A DNA stretch of 38,765 bases from a bacterium (GCA_030691545.1 JAUYEE010000341.1:1-38765), one strand, 5' to 3'. Shown: positions 7,367 to 16,603, numbered from the stretch's first letter. The notes: generated from the sequence alone by a model not told the origin. A program made the numbers and translations.

Positions 7367-8994
7367 CGCAGTTGCTCCTTTTGGTGCTGTCGCCGTTGGA
7401 CTGCGGTAGGGCTGTCTCCCTTTGCCGCGGGTTGCCCCGGACCGCAGGTGTACTCGATATCGTCAAAGAAAACCGTCACGCTGTTGCCATCAATCCAGGG
7501 CGTGCAGATGCCGAAGCGGTTGAACGAGGCCCCGATTGCCTTGGCGCCCGGCTCCAGGTCGAGCGTGCAGGTCTGGCCGTCGAGTCCGACCGTAATTCGG
7601 CCGCGCCCGTCTGCCCAGGCGGGATCGTACTCCAGCACCCAGTCGTGGACCTTGCGGTCCGGGTAAATGTGGGGTGCTTTGCTCGATCCTCCCCCAAGCG
7701 CTCCGGCGACCTGGCCGTGGACCCGGTACACGGGATAAAAGAAGAAGCCTTCGGACGAAGGCCCTTCGATGTTGATGCCGAGGTAGTCCATCGGGATGCT
7801 CTGGTCTTGCGCGGGATTGGACTGCAGGCTCCATGCCGAATGGTAGAAACCGATGGACGCGGTGCTGTCGGTGACGCCGCGGAGCATGCTGACCCTGCCG
7901 CGCGCGTGGAGCGTGGTATCCAGAGTGAGAGTCGAGACCCGGGCGCCGTATGCGGCCAGGCGGTTTGGCTCGCGGCAGTCGCCCCGGAAGATAAGACCGC
8001 CCAACTCGCCCGCGGCCTTGCCGCCCGCCCAGTTCGTCGGGCTCCAGCCGAAGTTGAAGCGCGGACGAGTGTCTTTGGTTTCGTAAGTACGGCGGTTGTT
8101 GTGTTCATCCCATATAGGGTCTTCACTGAAATCGAAGCGCCTTCCGTTGATTGTCACGTCATCAATCCAGGCCTCGCCGGCGCTGTCCCAGGTTTTGAGG
8201 ACGGGCAACAGGCCGAGGTGAGTAAACGCGGCTCCGTCGGAGCGGTGCTCTTTGATGACGGGGCAGGTCGCGGTGTTGCCGTCGAGCGTGAAGGTCAGCA
8301 GGCCGCTGCCCTCGGCGCCCCGGGGGTCGTACGCAATCTGCCAGTCATAGACCTGCCCCGCTGGAATTTCCGCGGCCTCGATGCGCTGGCCGGGCACAAT
8401 CACACCGATGACGCCGGCCCCGCACCGCCAACGGCTTGTGCAGTACTCGACGTGGCAGTGGAAGCTGTCGCCCCGGCCGTTAATGCGAGCCGCTAACGTG
8501 TTGGGCGTGCGCCACTCGTTGAGCATATCGGCGTTAAAGAAGCCCAGCAGGAAGTGACCCGGGCCGGGCGCAACGAGGATTTTACCCGAGGCGCCACTGG
8601 GCACATCCAGGGTGAGGGGGTCGGGCAGACGGTAGCCGTAGTAGGCCGCCTCGCCGGCGACATTGATTTTGCCGCCGATCTCGCCCGGCTGACCGCCCGC
8701 GTGATGGGTCGAGGCGCTGTAACCGAAGTCCTGCGTGACGATCTTGGGAGCGAAGTGAGTGCTGCGGCTGTTGATCTCCTCCCAATTGGCCGGCTCCTGG
8801 TCAAAGCTCTCTGCGCGGGTCTCGGCTTGAAGGGGCCAGGCGAGCGAGGCGTCGCTCTGGGGTAGTTCGCTGGTTGCCAAATAAAAGGATGCCCCGTAGG
8901 TTGTCGGTGCCGCAAGAACCGCCAGCATCAAAACGGCATGCTGATGGCCCGCGGCTCGCCGCCGACCATGGGTCCGCCAGTTGATGAGGTTCAT
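7363..8994 (-). CDS. Secreted protein with two homologous concanavalin-like (jelly-roll) halves
   Basis: 543 residues. Start ATG 8994 with GGAGGG upstream; both ends overlap neighbours by ATGA. Signal region about 17-35 (AVLMLAVLAAPTTYGA). Two halves, about 70-290 and 297-517, align with each other: HHAGGQPGEIGGKI with NWAGGKAAGELGGLIF; VYDWQIAYDPRGAEGSGLLT with VHDWVLEYDPAWADGRGRIT; LDGNTATC with LDGQTCTL; and WIDDVTINGRRFDF with FFDDIEYTC. This shows an internal duplication. The beta-sandwich pattern resembles LamG/laminarinase-like binding modules. No catalytic acid pair can be pinned down, so glycan binding is the best inference. The substrate is unknown and the exact family is not recognised. 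Confidence 0.7.
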   Translation of the reverse strand: MNLINWRTHGRRRAAGHQHAVLMLAVLAAPTTYGASFYLATSELPQSDASLAWPLQAETRAESFDQEPANWEEINSRSTHFAPKIVTQDFGYSASTHHAGGQPGEIGGKINVAGEAAYYGYRLPDPLTLDVPSGASGKILVAPGPGHFLLGFFNADMLNEWRTPNTLAARINGRGDSFHCHVEYCTSRWRCGAGVIGVIVPGQRIEAAEIPAGQVYDWQIAYDPRGAEGSGLLTFTLDGNTATCPVIKEHRSDGAAFTHLGLLPVLKTWDSAGEAWIDDVTINGRRFDFSEDPIWDEHNNRRTYETKDTRPRFNFGWSPTNWAGGKAAGELGGLIFRGDCREPNRLAAYGARVSTLTLDTTLHARGRVSMLRGVTDSTASIGFYHSAWSLQSNPAQDQSIPMDYLGINIEGPSSEGFFFYPVYRVHGQVAGALGGGSSKAPHIYPDRKVHDWVLEYDPAWADGRGRITVGLDGQTCTLDLEPGAKAIGASFNRFGICTPWIDGNSVTVFFDDIEYTCGPGQPAAKGDSPTAVQRRQHQKEQLR

Positions 8995-10382
8995 CTTTTG
9001 TCCCTCCGGAATTCACGAAACAACGTCTTGGCCAAGGAAAAGGTCTGGCTCTCAGGACGCTTGTCCAGGCAATAGGTGACGACGCCATCGCACTTGCCGT
9101 CCTTGTAGGCTTGCAGCGACATGCGCAGCCACTCGGCTATCCGTTCGGGCGTCGCTGGGTCGCCGTGGCGCTGGCGGAACTCGCCTTCGGCGCCCGCCGT
9201 CATGGAAATGAAGGGAATGTGAAAACGCCGTTGGCCCATTTTCGTTTCGCTGCCGAATCCTGCCTCGAAGGCCCCCTGTCGTGCCACCTCCCAGTCCCGC
9301 GGTTCAGCCACGTCAGCCGCAAGTTGCAGATTCTCCGCGCGCAACCCGCTCAAGTGCCAGCGCACGCCGAAGTTGCTCACCCCCTTCTTGTCGAGAAAGC
9401 GAAACCACAGAGTGACGTTGCTCTTACCGCGGACTTGCGGGGTCACGTCCGCGGCTATCTTGCACCAGGTCGCTTGTCCGCGCGCTACGTCCTCTTCCCA
9501 CACGACGACACCGTCCACGAGCAGTTGCTTGAAATGATAGCCGGCCGTTTCACCCGTGAAGTCATCGCGTTCGCGGAAGTGAAGGACATATCGGTCGGCG
9601 GGCAGCACTTTAGCGGACTGACTGGCCATCACGAAATCACCCGCGCGCGAAGGCGTGCCCCATGGGTAACCGAGTTCGCCAGGCGGAACGACGGCCGCGT
9701 CGTTGAGGATGGCCCACGTCCACTCGATCTCATCGCGGTCCTGCAAATAAGCTACGACCACGCCGTCAATCATTTCGCGGTAGTCCTCCACGAACTTCGC
9801 TCGCATTTCGTCGAAGTACATCAGCGGGAGGAAGGCCAATCGCGGGTTGATGGCTTTGGACCGTCTCTGGAACTCGCGCAGATAGGCCGGCGTAAAGAAC
9901 TCGCGGTTGGCATAAAAATCATCTATCACCCACGCTGTCAGGTTGGGGTGTTTGAGCGAGAGCCGCGCGATTTCCTCCGCCCAGCGCGAGTAGTCCAGCC
10001 GGAACGGCTCGGAATACTGATTGCCGTACGTCGGCGGGCTTTCGGACGGCGGCACCAGATACACCCAGACCTCGATGCCCGCCTGGGCAGCCTTGGGGAG
10101 AAACAGTTTCAGGTCGTCCCAGTCTGTTGCCGCGTGCCAGATGAGCCAGTAGTACGTGGTCACGCCCAGTTCATTCAGCCGCGCCGCCATCGCGTCCAGA
10201 TCCACGCGGCCGTCCGCGCGGCGGAGTTCGGAGTCGTAGTCCGCGAGATGTTCGCGAAAAAGCACCTGACCCGCCGGCTCAACCGCCTGCTTGTCGCTCT
10301 CTTGCCCAGCGCGGCCGAGCGCGGGCGCGCCCAGAAATGCCAGCAGGATCATTGCAGGAATAAAAGTGGTTCGCATCTGCAT
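8991..10382 (-). CDS. Secreted TIM-barrel protein with inserted beta-sandwich (unclassified glycosidase-like)
   Basis: 463 residues. ATG 10382 is chosen over an ATG 48 bases further upstream because GGAGG (10390-10394) sits seven bases before it and a signal peptide follows at once (FIPAMILLAFLGAPALG). Residues 45-235 alternate strands and helices as in a glycosidase barrel (LGVTTYYWLIWH, GIEVWVYLVPP, LTAWVIDDFYAN, LAFLPLMYFDEMR, DGVVVAYLQDRD). The pair Asp154-Asp155 in WVIDDFY lies where such barrels put catalytic acids. Residues about 250-385 form a beta-sandwich (YVLHFRERDD..., VTLWFRFLDKKG). Then FHIPFISMTAG and KCDGVVTYCLDKRPESQTF return to barrel-like sequence, so the barrel appears split by the insertion. 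The stop overlaps the start of the jelly-roll gene (ATGA). Confidence 0.62.
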   Translation of the reverse strand: MQMRTTFIPAMILLAFLGAPALGRAGQESDKQAVEPAGQVLFREHLADYDSELRRADGRVDLDAMAARLNELGVTTYYWLIWHAATDWDDLKLFLPKAAQAGIEVWVYLVPPSESPPTYGNQYSEPFRLDYSRWAEEIARLSLKHPNLTAWVIDDFYANREFFTPAYLREFQRRSKAINPRLAFLPLMYFDEMRAKFVEDYREMIDGVVVAYLQDRDEIEWTWAILNDAAVVPPGELGYPWGTPSRAGDFVMASQSAKVLPADRYVLHFRERDDFTGETAGYHFKQLLVDGVVVWEEDVARGQATWCKIAADVTPQVRGKSNVTLWFRFLDKKGVSNFGVRWHLSGLRAENLQLAADVAEPRDWEVARQGAFEAGFGSETKMGQRRFHIPFISMTAGAEGEFRQRHGDPATPERIAEWLRMSLQAYKDGKCDGVVTYCLDKRPESQTFSLAKTLFREFRRDKR

Positions 10383-10478
10383 CGTCTCACCTCCGGCAGG
10401 ATCATGCCCCTGCCTTATATAAAGGTTCAATGTTCAAGTCCATTCACTACGGCTTTGCCGCGAGTCACCGGGGCGGCG

Positions 10479-12206
10479 TCACTTACCTTTGCGGTAAATC
10501 AGCACCCAGTCGCTGTCGTCGGCGAAGTTGTGGACTGTGGGAAGCTGCTGCGGCAGAACAAACTCGACGGCGCCTCCGGAGACCCCCCCTAAGTTTTCTG
10601 TTCTGCCGTCCCTGGGGTTGAGGCGAGTCGCATCGTAGGCGCCAGGAGACAACTGAATCGTCCCGCTCCCGCCGTTGAGCAGGTAAACTAAGTACGCTTC
10701 GCCCGCTTTGCCAATGGCGAACGTCGTGCGCCAGTTTTCCCCCTCGATGGTTCTGTAAAGCGGCGAAACGAGGTCGTTGCTCGGCGTCATTTCATAGAAT
10801 GGAAGCTTTCGCATTGTGCGCGCGATGATGCCCAACTGCGCCATTGTGCCGCGTTGGATCAGTTTGTCTACGTCCCAGCCGCTCATAAACTCGCCGCACC
10901 CGACGACGCACGTTGTGCCAAAACTGCCGGAGGCGGTGATAACCCAATGGGCCTTGCGGACGCCCGTTCGGTTCAACGCCCGCCAACTCAACTGCTTCTC
11001 GATGCCATCGCCGTATTCAAAGCTGGGCTCGTTGACCTCGACGGGCTTTTGATATCGCGCCCGCAACGACAGGATAAGCTGGTTGACCCGGGCCAAGCCG
11101 CGCTCGTTAAGCGCCTCGGCGCGCGGCTCCTTGTCGGCGAGACTCATGGCGGCAGAAAGGGCGGTGGACTGCATCTGCCTTTGCATGAAATCGGTCCAGT
11201 CGCCGTAAGGCCATCGGTCAAGGGCGGACATGTACCAGGTTCGCGGGCTTTCCGGGCCTTCTTCGCCGGGATCGTGCGTCGTCAGAACTGTAGGAAAAGG
11301 ATTCACTCGCCGGAAGTACGACCCGGCCCAGTTGCCCCATTGGACCGACTTCTCGCACTGTTCTATGCTGCCGCGGTGACCGCCGAAGTGCCAATCCGTC
11401 TGGTTGCACACGCAGACCATCAACGAACGAAACCCGCCGTAGCGCGCCGCGATGTAACGCAGGTATTGTTCCTGTTGCTCCTGGCTCATTTCCTTCTCCA
11501 TGTCGTTGACGAAGAGGATTAGGTCCACCAAGATGCCCCGTACCCGACACTCGCGGAACGTCTCGTCCACTTTTCGGAAGAGCGACAGATCGTACTGCCA
11601 ATAATCGCCACGGAAGAATCTGGCGAGGCGGTCCTCCAGTCCATCAGGTTTCTGCCCGCCCATCCACATGCGAAGGCGGGTCATGCCGTTTTCCTGGAAG
11701 CAATCGTAGAAGCGCTTTCGTTCCGGCTCAGGGAAGTGCATCGGAATAGACCACGTCCCAATCAAGAACGTGTGATGCCCGTCGGCGTGCGGCAGGTGCA
11801 GGTACGGCGGCCCCGCCTTGCTGATGGGTCCGTGGTTGCCCGGCCCCGGCGGCGAGATCGTCAGAGAACCGCTCTTGCCGGCCAAACCCTCATCGTGCGG
11901 CGTTGAGGAACTGGTCCAATTCCACGTCCCAACCAGTGTTGGCATGAAGCGGATTTTCCAGACGTTTCCATTTTGGCCGTCCGCCCCGTCGCCGTCGTGA
12001 AACCCGGGAACCGTCAGCTTGGTTCCCGAGGAGGGATGGACGAACTCCGCTGTCAGCACCACGTCGCGGAACGGGTTCTTGTAGCTCTGCTTGGCCTGGA
12101 ACTCAATCTCATGGACATCCCACTGCTCAACGGACACACAGGGGGAAACCCGCGCCAGCATGGCGCTGGCGACCGTGACGATCAACCGAGCGATCCTAAG
12201 AGTCAT
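10479..12206 (-). CDS. Secreted DUF5060/GH5-clan glycosidase with Gln at the acid/base position
   Basis: 575 residues. ATG 12206 with AAGGAG at 12216-12221; an ATG 34 codons upstream lacks a site and would bury the signal peptide. Signal 1-25. Residues about 27-120 are a DUF5060 beta-sandwich (WDVHEIEFQA...NPFRDVVLTAEF, VPGFHDGDG, WKIRFMPTLVGTWNW). A barrel follows at about 140-480, then a collagen-binding-type C-terminal domain (YLVYLLNGGSG...DWVLIYRKGK). Aligned with the fusion protein at 19254, the acid/base strand is VCVCNQTDW here against YVLCFEWQEAW there, placing Gln269 where Glu is expected. VEVNEPSFEYG supplies Glu393 as nucleophile candidate. The protein may be inactive, may use another acid, or may only bind glycan. 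It is the second gene of Array A. Confidence 0.75.
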   Translation of the reverse strand: MTLRIARLIVTVASAMLARVSPCVSVEQWDVHEIEFQAKQSYKNPFRDVVLTAEFVHPSSGTKLTVPGFHDGDGADGQNGNVWKIRFMPTLVGTWNWTSSSTPHDEGLAGKSGSLTISPPGPGNHGPISKAGPPYLHLPHADGHHTFLIGTWSIPMHFPEPERKRFYDCFQENGMTRLRMWMGGQKPDGLEDRLARFFRGDYWQYDLSLFRKVDETFRECRVRGILVDLILFVNDMEKEMSQEQQEQYLRYIAARYGGFRSLMVCVCNQTDWHFGGHRGSIEQCEKSVQWGNWAGSYFRRVNPFPTVLTTHDPGEEGPESPRTWYMSALDRWPYGDWTDFMQRQMQSTALSAAMSLADKEPRAEALNERGLARVNQLILSLRARYQKPVEVNEPSFEYGDGIEKQLSWRALNRTGVRKAHWVITASGSFGTTCVVGCGEFMSGWDVDKLIQRGTMAQLGIIARTMRKLPFYEMTPSNDLVSPLYRTIEGENWRTTFAIGKAGEAYLVYLLNGGSGTIQLSPGAYDATRLNPRDGRTENLGGVSGGAVEFVLPQQLPTVHNFADDSDWVLIYRKGK

Positions 12207-12333
12207 ATTTGGCTTCTCCTTCGCGACAACATGCTTGCCACGAACCCTCCTTGGGCTCCTGCTCTGTTCCTCCCGTGCGGGGCCTTCGGTCGGTCTTGTC
12301 TTCTCCAACCCCCATGCACGGCACCGCGCCTTC

Positions 12334-14652
12334 TCATTGAGCCGGGAGCGACCGGAACTGACTCGCGGACGCCCTGGACGGCACGCCGTTCTTACTCGGG
12401 AAAAAGGAAACCATATGTCCCGATGCTTCCGTCTCGAAGATCATGGCTCCGAAGCCCATCCCGCCTTCCGGTTGCAGGAACCGGACCTCTGGCAAACCAC
12501 TTTCCTGCCCGGCACGATAGACCATTAGAATTGTAACAAACTGGCCGACCTCGGCTTCTGTGTCCCATTCCGCCCGGAAATGCCACTGATTCTTCTCGCC
12601 CCATTCCGGGGGATCGGGGAATGTGTCCGTCTGGTGGAAAACCCAGTGACCGGGCAATGGGAAGAGGACCCTCAATCGCGCATTGCCCTGCGACACCGTG
12701 ACGGTCTGCTTTTTCTCGTCGAGTTCCATCTCGGATAGTGAGTGCAGCCACCATTCGTACTTCACGGGTTCCGGCGCCGCGAGATCGTCGAAAATCACGA
12801 AAATGCCCGGCCGAACATGGATCACGTGGCGATGAAACCTCGTGAGAAGCCCTCGATAAGCTTCCGTGGCATCCCCGGCCACGTAATCATATTCATCCCA
12901 ACTGCGAAAGGCGATGATTTGACCCTTTGCCAGCGGGTCGTGCGGCGACTGCCCCTTGCCGCCATCAATGGTTATACAGTTCGAGGACTTTGTCTGCCAG
13001 GACCAGTTCCTGTGATGGTCGGAGCCATACCAGGGATAGTACCCCGATTTGATGGCGAGCGCTTCGCCAAAAGCCTCGATGGTGAAGGCGTTTTCGTCTG
13101 CGTGCCCATGGCTGATCGTCCCATAGAGATCGCTGTGGAAAAGAAAGTGAATGTCGTTCTCCGGATCGCCGAGCTTAGTATGAAGCGACACCAGTCCCAC
13201 GCCTGGGAAATACCGATTCGGAGGAAGCTCAGACGGGCTTTTCGCCAGAGGGGCCTTCCCCTCCAGGGCAAATCCGAGAGGCCCCACCCCCGCATCCGCT
13301 TTCATGAAATCTGCGTACCACCGGATATACGGGTCGTTCAGCAACGCCGAAAACTGATACATCAACTGCCCCATGCCCCGGGAAGGTCCACTGTGCTCGC
13401 CGTCGCCAAACGGGGAAATCTTCGCGTAGGGCGGATTCGTGTACAGCTTGTAATAGGGCGTGTTTCGGAAGAAGGGCTTCTCCATGAGGTCAACCCCAGA
13501 GGCCTTTCGCAGTGGGAGAACAAAGTGCAGAACGAACTCCATGTAATATGACCAGTAACTCGGCCCTTCGTGCCATCCTCCGTCATCCCTACCCCACGCC
13601 GGATACACTGCCCAGAAAACCTGCAGGACATAGTCGAGCCACTTCCTCGCTTCGGGCCACTCGTGGCAGAACGCCAGCGACGCCTCGCCCAGAAATCCTA
13701 AGATTCGCCCCGCGTGGCTGTCGTGCGGATTGGACTCAAACCGCCCGTGCAACCGCTCGTAGAACTGCGCCGCCCGGACGCGCATGACCGATTCCACATT
13801 CTCCCTTTCAGAAGGCGAGAACAGCTCATACGTCCAGTCGTACGCGCGAACGCCCCGCATCATCATCCACATCGCCGGTTCATCATTGTGAGAAAGGCTC
13901 GTGCTTCCTTCCGGGTCCCACGAAAAGAAATGGAGTATCCGCCGCTTCGCCTCCAGCCCATACTTCTTCTCGCCTGTGAGCAGATAGGCAAGACCGCACT
14001 CCTCCATGGCGTCCATCGGCGGACGGGTGGTGCGGAAGATGTTCTGATAGTCCTTGCCCCGTTCAGCTCCTTCGCCCTTGACATAAGGCGGTTCCGGGAC
14101 GAGCTCCCGGCCAATGTGCCGGTCGCATCGCTGGCACAAGGAACGACATTTGTCCCCGAGGTCCTTTGTGCAACGTTCTCGATACTCCGCTAATTGACCG
14201 GGGAGGAAGAAAAGCCTCGGCCTCGCACGTGGAACGGAGGCGATGGCCTTGTCCAGGTCCGGAAACGGCGACAGGTGAGCGCCTTCGGGTACCGCGAAGC
14301 TTCTCGACCGGCTCCACGCGATGCTGGCATCCGGTTTCTGCACGCCGTAACGCCAGAACCATTTGCCGGCCTCCAGCGGCCTTGGAAGCGAATGAATGCT
14401 GATGTCAAGATCGCGGTAGGTTCGCGTCTCGTCTGATAGGAAATCGTCCGAAGAGGAAACCTGAAGGGCGTACGTCAAGCCCCTGCCTGCTGGCACCCAG
14501 ACAAACGGAGGCGGATTTGTCGCAACGGTGCTGCCATCGGCCGGTGAGTACGGCTGCGGTAGAGCCCCAGGTTCCAGGTCCAGCTCTTGCCCCCACCCCA
14601 AAACCTGCACCATCACCACGACTTCAATGAGGAACAGACTCTTGGCTTTCAT
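12334..14652 (-). CDS. Secreted heparinase II/III-like polysaccharide lyase (DUF4962 type)
   Basis: 772 residues. ATG 14652 has AAGGAGG encoded at 14657-14663; the in-frame ATGs further upstream have none. Signal 1-20. Residues 25-125 form an FN3-like N-terminal domain typical of DUF4962 (ALPQPYSPADGSTVATNPPP, then YALQVSSSDDF). An alpha/alpha toroid spans roughly 140-460 (HNDEPAMWMMMRGVRAYDW, WHEGPSYWSYYMEF). The heparinase II/III beta-sandwich starts near 480 with the hallmark ISHGHADENAFTIEAFGEAL at 513-532 and continues to the end. Known members cleave uronate-containing glycosaminoglycans or alginate by beta-elimination. The chain cut here is unknown. It is the promoter-proximal gene of Array A and is divergent from the SBBP gene at 15053. 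Confidence 0.85.
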   Translation of the reverse strand: MKAKSLFLIEVVVMVQVLGWGQELDLEPGALPQPYSPADGSTVATNPPPFVWVPAGRGLTYALQVSSSDDFLSDETRTYRDLDISIHSLPRPLEAGKWFWRYGVQKPDASIAWSRSRSFAVPEGAHLSPFPDLDKAIASVPRARPRLFFLPGQLAEYRERCTKDLGDKCRSLCQRCDRHIGRELVPEPPYVKGEGAERGKDYQNIFRTTRPPMDAMEECGLAYLLTGEKKYGLEAKRRILHFFSWDPEGSTSLSHNDEPAMWMMMRGVRAYDWTYELFSPSERENVESVMRVRAAQFYERLHGRFESNPHDSHAGRILGFLGEASLAFCHEWPEARKWLDYVLQVFWAVYPAWGRDDGGWHEGPSYWSYYMEFVLHFVLPLRKASGVDLMEKPFFRNTPYYKLYTNPPYAKISPFGDGEHSGPSRGMGQLMYQFSALLNDPYIRWYADFMKADAGVGPLGFALEGKAPLAKSPSELPPNRYFPGVGLVSLHTKLGDPENDIHFLFHSDLYGTISHGHADENAFTIEAFGEALAIKSGYYPWYGSDHHRNWSWQTKSSNCITIDGGKGQSPHDPLAKGQIIAFRSWDEYDYVAGDATEAYRGLLTRFHRHVIHVRPGIFVIFDDLAAPEPVKYEWWLHSLSEMELDEKKQTVTVSQGNARLRVLFPLPGHWVFHQTDTFPDPPEWGEKNQWHFRAEWDTEAEVGQFVTILMVYRAGQESGLPEVRFLQPEGGMGFGAMIFETEASGHMVSFFPSKNGVPSRASASQFRSLPAQ

Positions 14653-15052
14653 GGACCCTCCTTCCGCCATTTGAAGCATTCCATGACACCGCACGCCAGC
14701 TTACCACACGGTCCAAATACACGGAAGAACAGTCTCCACAGCGAGGGTGAGAAAACGTCCGCGCGCACTGCGGCGGAAACGCTGGAAACCAGATTCAGCA
14801 CAGGTATACGCAATGAGTTCCGGTTCAGCCTGTCCCTCTCTTATTTTCGCCCAAAGGGGCCTGCCTTGGTCGAACACGTGGCTCGGGCCTTGCCCCACGA
14901 TCTCGGTCGCTCCGCGTAGAGCCAATAGTACGCGAGCATTCTTTTCACGACACATCCAGGCCTCTTGGCTCCCGAAGCGATTGACTGTACTATTCCCAGA
15001 GACAAAGTGTTTTTGTTATCGCCAACAGACTGTGGTCTGAGGGAGTACCGTG
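14653..15052. other. Divergent intergenic region between heparinase-like and SBBP genes
   Basis: These 400 bases must hold the promoters for Array A (leftwards) and for the gene at 15053. They contain the second copy of the dispersed repeat (14767-14802). A TTGACT at 14981-14986 has no acceptable -10 box 16-18 bases on, so no promoter is called. No gene was recognised on either strand. Confidence 0.45.
14767..14802 (+). repeat. Dispersed intergenic repeat, copy 2
   Basis: This matches 2503-2538 at about 32 of 36 positions (shared core GGCGGAAACGCTGGAAAC, then ATTCAG and ACA) in the same orientation. It sits in the divergent promoter region of Array A. Confidence 0.6.
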
Positions 15053-16597
15053 ATGAGTCAGCATGGCAGATTCTGCCCGTGGAGCTGCTCATTGTTCGTG
15101 GCGAGCCTTGGATGGTTCCTCGTCGCTCCGCTTTGCGACTTGCTCGGTGGCGATGAGCATCAAACGATGCCTCGCTATCGAATCGAGTTCGCGACCCTCC
15201 TGGGCGGGTCAGAATGGGAGGAGGCCCGTGAGATCATCGTGCTCGCGGACGGGAGCATCTTGGTGGGCGGACAGACCTCCTCTGAAGACTTCCCGGTGAC
15301 GGACGGCGTGGTGCAGCCGAACTACCGTGGGGAGCCGGCGGGCACGGGTCATGGGGGGCTTTACGGGGGTGACATGTTTCTGACTCGCTTGACCAGCGAT
15401 GGCACGCACCTCATTGCATCCACGTACTTCGGTGGCTCCAAGCAGGAGCGGAGCGTGTACGGGATGGCGTTGGACAGGCGGGGCAATGTCGTTTTCAGCA
15501 CGGCTACGCGCTCCCGCGACCTGCCCACGACGCCCGGCGCCTACCAGACGAAATACGGGGGTGGCGAGGCGGACATGATGGCTGCCAAAATCTCGTCGGA
15601 CCTCAAACGCCTGCAATGGTGCACCTACGTTGGAAAAGAAGGGAACGACTGGTGTCGAGGCGGGATAACTCTGGACGGGCAGGACAACGTGTACTTTCTT
15701 GCGCAGACGACCTCGAGCGATTTTCCCACTTCGCCCGGCGCCTACCAGCGCGCTCAACGAGGACAAGGCGATGCCGTTGTGGTCAAGCTCGCGCCCGATG
15801 GCTCCCACCTGCTGTGGGCCACGCGCCTTGGCGGGAGTAACGAGGAGACTATCATCGGCGCCCGAGTGGACCATGAAGGGAACGTCCATCTGAGCGGGCA
15901 CACATGGTCGAGCGACTTCCCGGTGACGTCCGGCGCACCCCAGCCTTCCTTCGGCGGCGGGAAGTCAGATGCTTTTCTCGCCGGACTATCAGCCGACGGT
16001 TCAAGACTGCTCTATTCCACCTACCTGGGAGGCCGCGGTGACGAGTTCGGTGAACACGGTCTCGCCCTGCTGCGTGATGGAAGCATCTTGTTCACGGGGT
16101 TCGCCGGATCAAGCGATTTCCCCACAACGCCGGGCGCCTTCCAGAGGGAGTTGCGGGGAACAGGCGACGGTTTCCTGACGGAGCTTTCGGCCGACCGCAG
16201 GCGTTTCACTTTCTCGACGACGCTGGGCGGCTCCGGAGCGAACGAGTTTTACCTCATGCCGACGGTGGACAACAGAGGAAACATCGTCGTCGTGGGCTCC
16301 AGTGGCTCGAAGGATTTTCCCGTGACGGCGAATGCTTTGCAGAGGGGTTTCGGAGGAGGGGAGACTGATGGAGTGCTGGCGGTTCTCGGTGCCGACGGCT
16401 CGAAGCTCATTTACGCGAGTTACCTGGGCGGTTCCGGGGACGAACTCGTACGCGGCGTCACTCTCGGTCCTCGCGGGGAGGTTTACCTCGTGGGCAGGAC
16501 CAATTCGGCGGACTTCCCGGTCATGGGGCGCGCCGCTCAGACGAAAGGAGGAGGCAAGGTGGATGCGTTCTTAGTGAAGTTGTCGCCTGTTCCGTGA
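15053..16597 (+). CDS. Secreted SBBP-repeat beta-propeller protein
   Basis: 514 residues. ATG 15053 follows GGGAG at 15041-15045; a GTG three bases upstream is also possible. Signal region about 10-28 (WSCSLFVASLGWFLVA). The mature part is seven repeats of about 65-75 residues. Their anchor is SSDFPxTxGAxQ, with anchors near residues 79, 156, 222, 287, 354, 421 and 487, followed by GxxDAFLxxLxxDGxxLxxSTYLGG and DxxGNxxxxG. This is the SBBP (seven-bladed beta-propeller) signature. Such proteins are secreted and usually bind or display at the surface; no enzyme activity is implied. The chain ends in ...VDAFLVKLSPVP and has no C-terminal sorting domain. A small hairpin follows the stop codon. 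Confidence 0.83.
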   Translation: MSQHGRFCPWSCSLFVASLGWFLVAPLCDLLGGDEHQTMPRYRIEFATLLGGSEWEEAREIIVLADGSILVGGQTSSEDFPVTDGVVQPNYRGEPAGTGHGGLYGGDMFLTRLTSDGTHLIASTYFGGSKQERSVYGMALDRRGNVVFSTATRSRDLPTTPGAYQTKYGGGEADMMAAKISSDLKRLQWCTYVGKEGNDWCRGGITLDGQDNVYFLAQTTSSDFPTSPGAYQRAQRGQGDAVVVKLAPDGSHLLWATRLGGSNEETIIGARVDHEGNVHLSGHTWSSDFPVTSGAPQPSFGGGKSDAFLAGLSADGSRLLYSTYLGGRGDEFGEHGLALLRDGSILFTGFAGSSDFPTTPGAFQRELRGTGDGFLTELSADRRRFTFSTTLGGSGANEFYLMPTVDNRGNIVVVGSSGSKDFPVTANALQRGFGGGETDGVLAVLGADGSKLIYASYLGGSGDELVRGVTLGPRGEVYLVGRTNSADFPVMGRAAQTKGGGKVDAFLVKLSPVP

Positions 16598-16603
16598 AGT
16601 GCG

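Noticed and set aside
9111..10592. 493-codon open frame on the plus strand opposite the split-barrel gene
   Set aside because: It mirrors the codon periodicity of the minus-strand gene in GC-rich DNA and has no ribosome site or domain features; the minus-strand product has a signal peptide and clear fold pattern.
14981..15010. TTGACT as a promoter -35 box for the SBBP gene
   Set aside because: No acceptable -10 hexamer is found 16-18 bases downstream.
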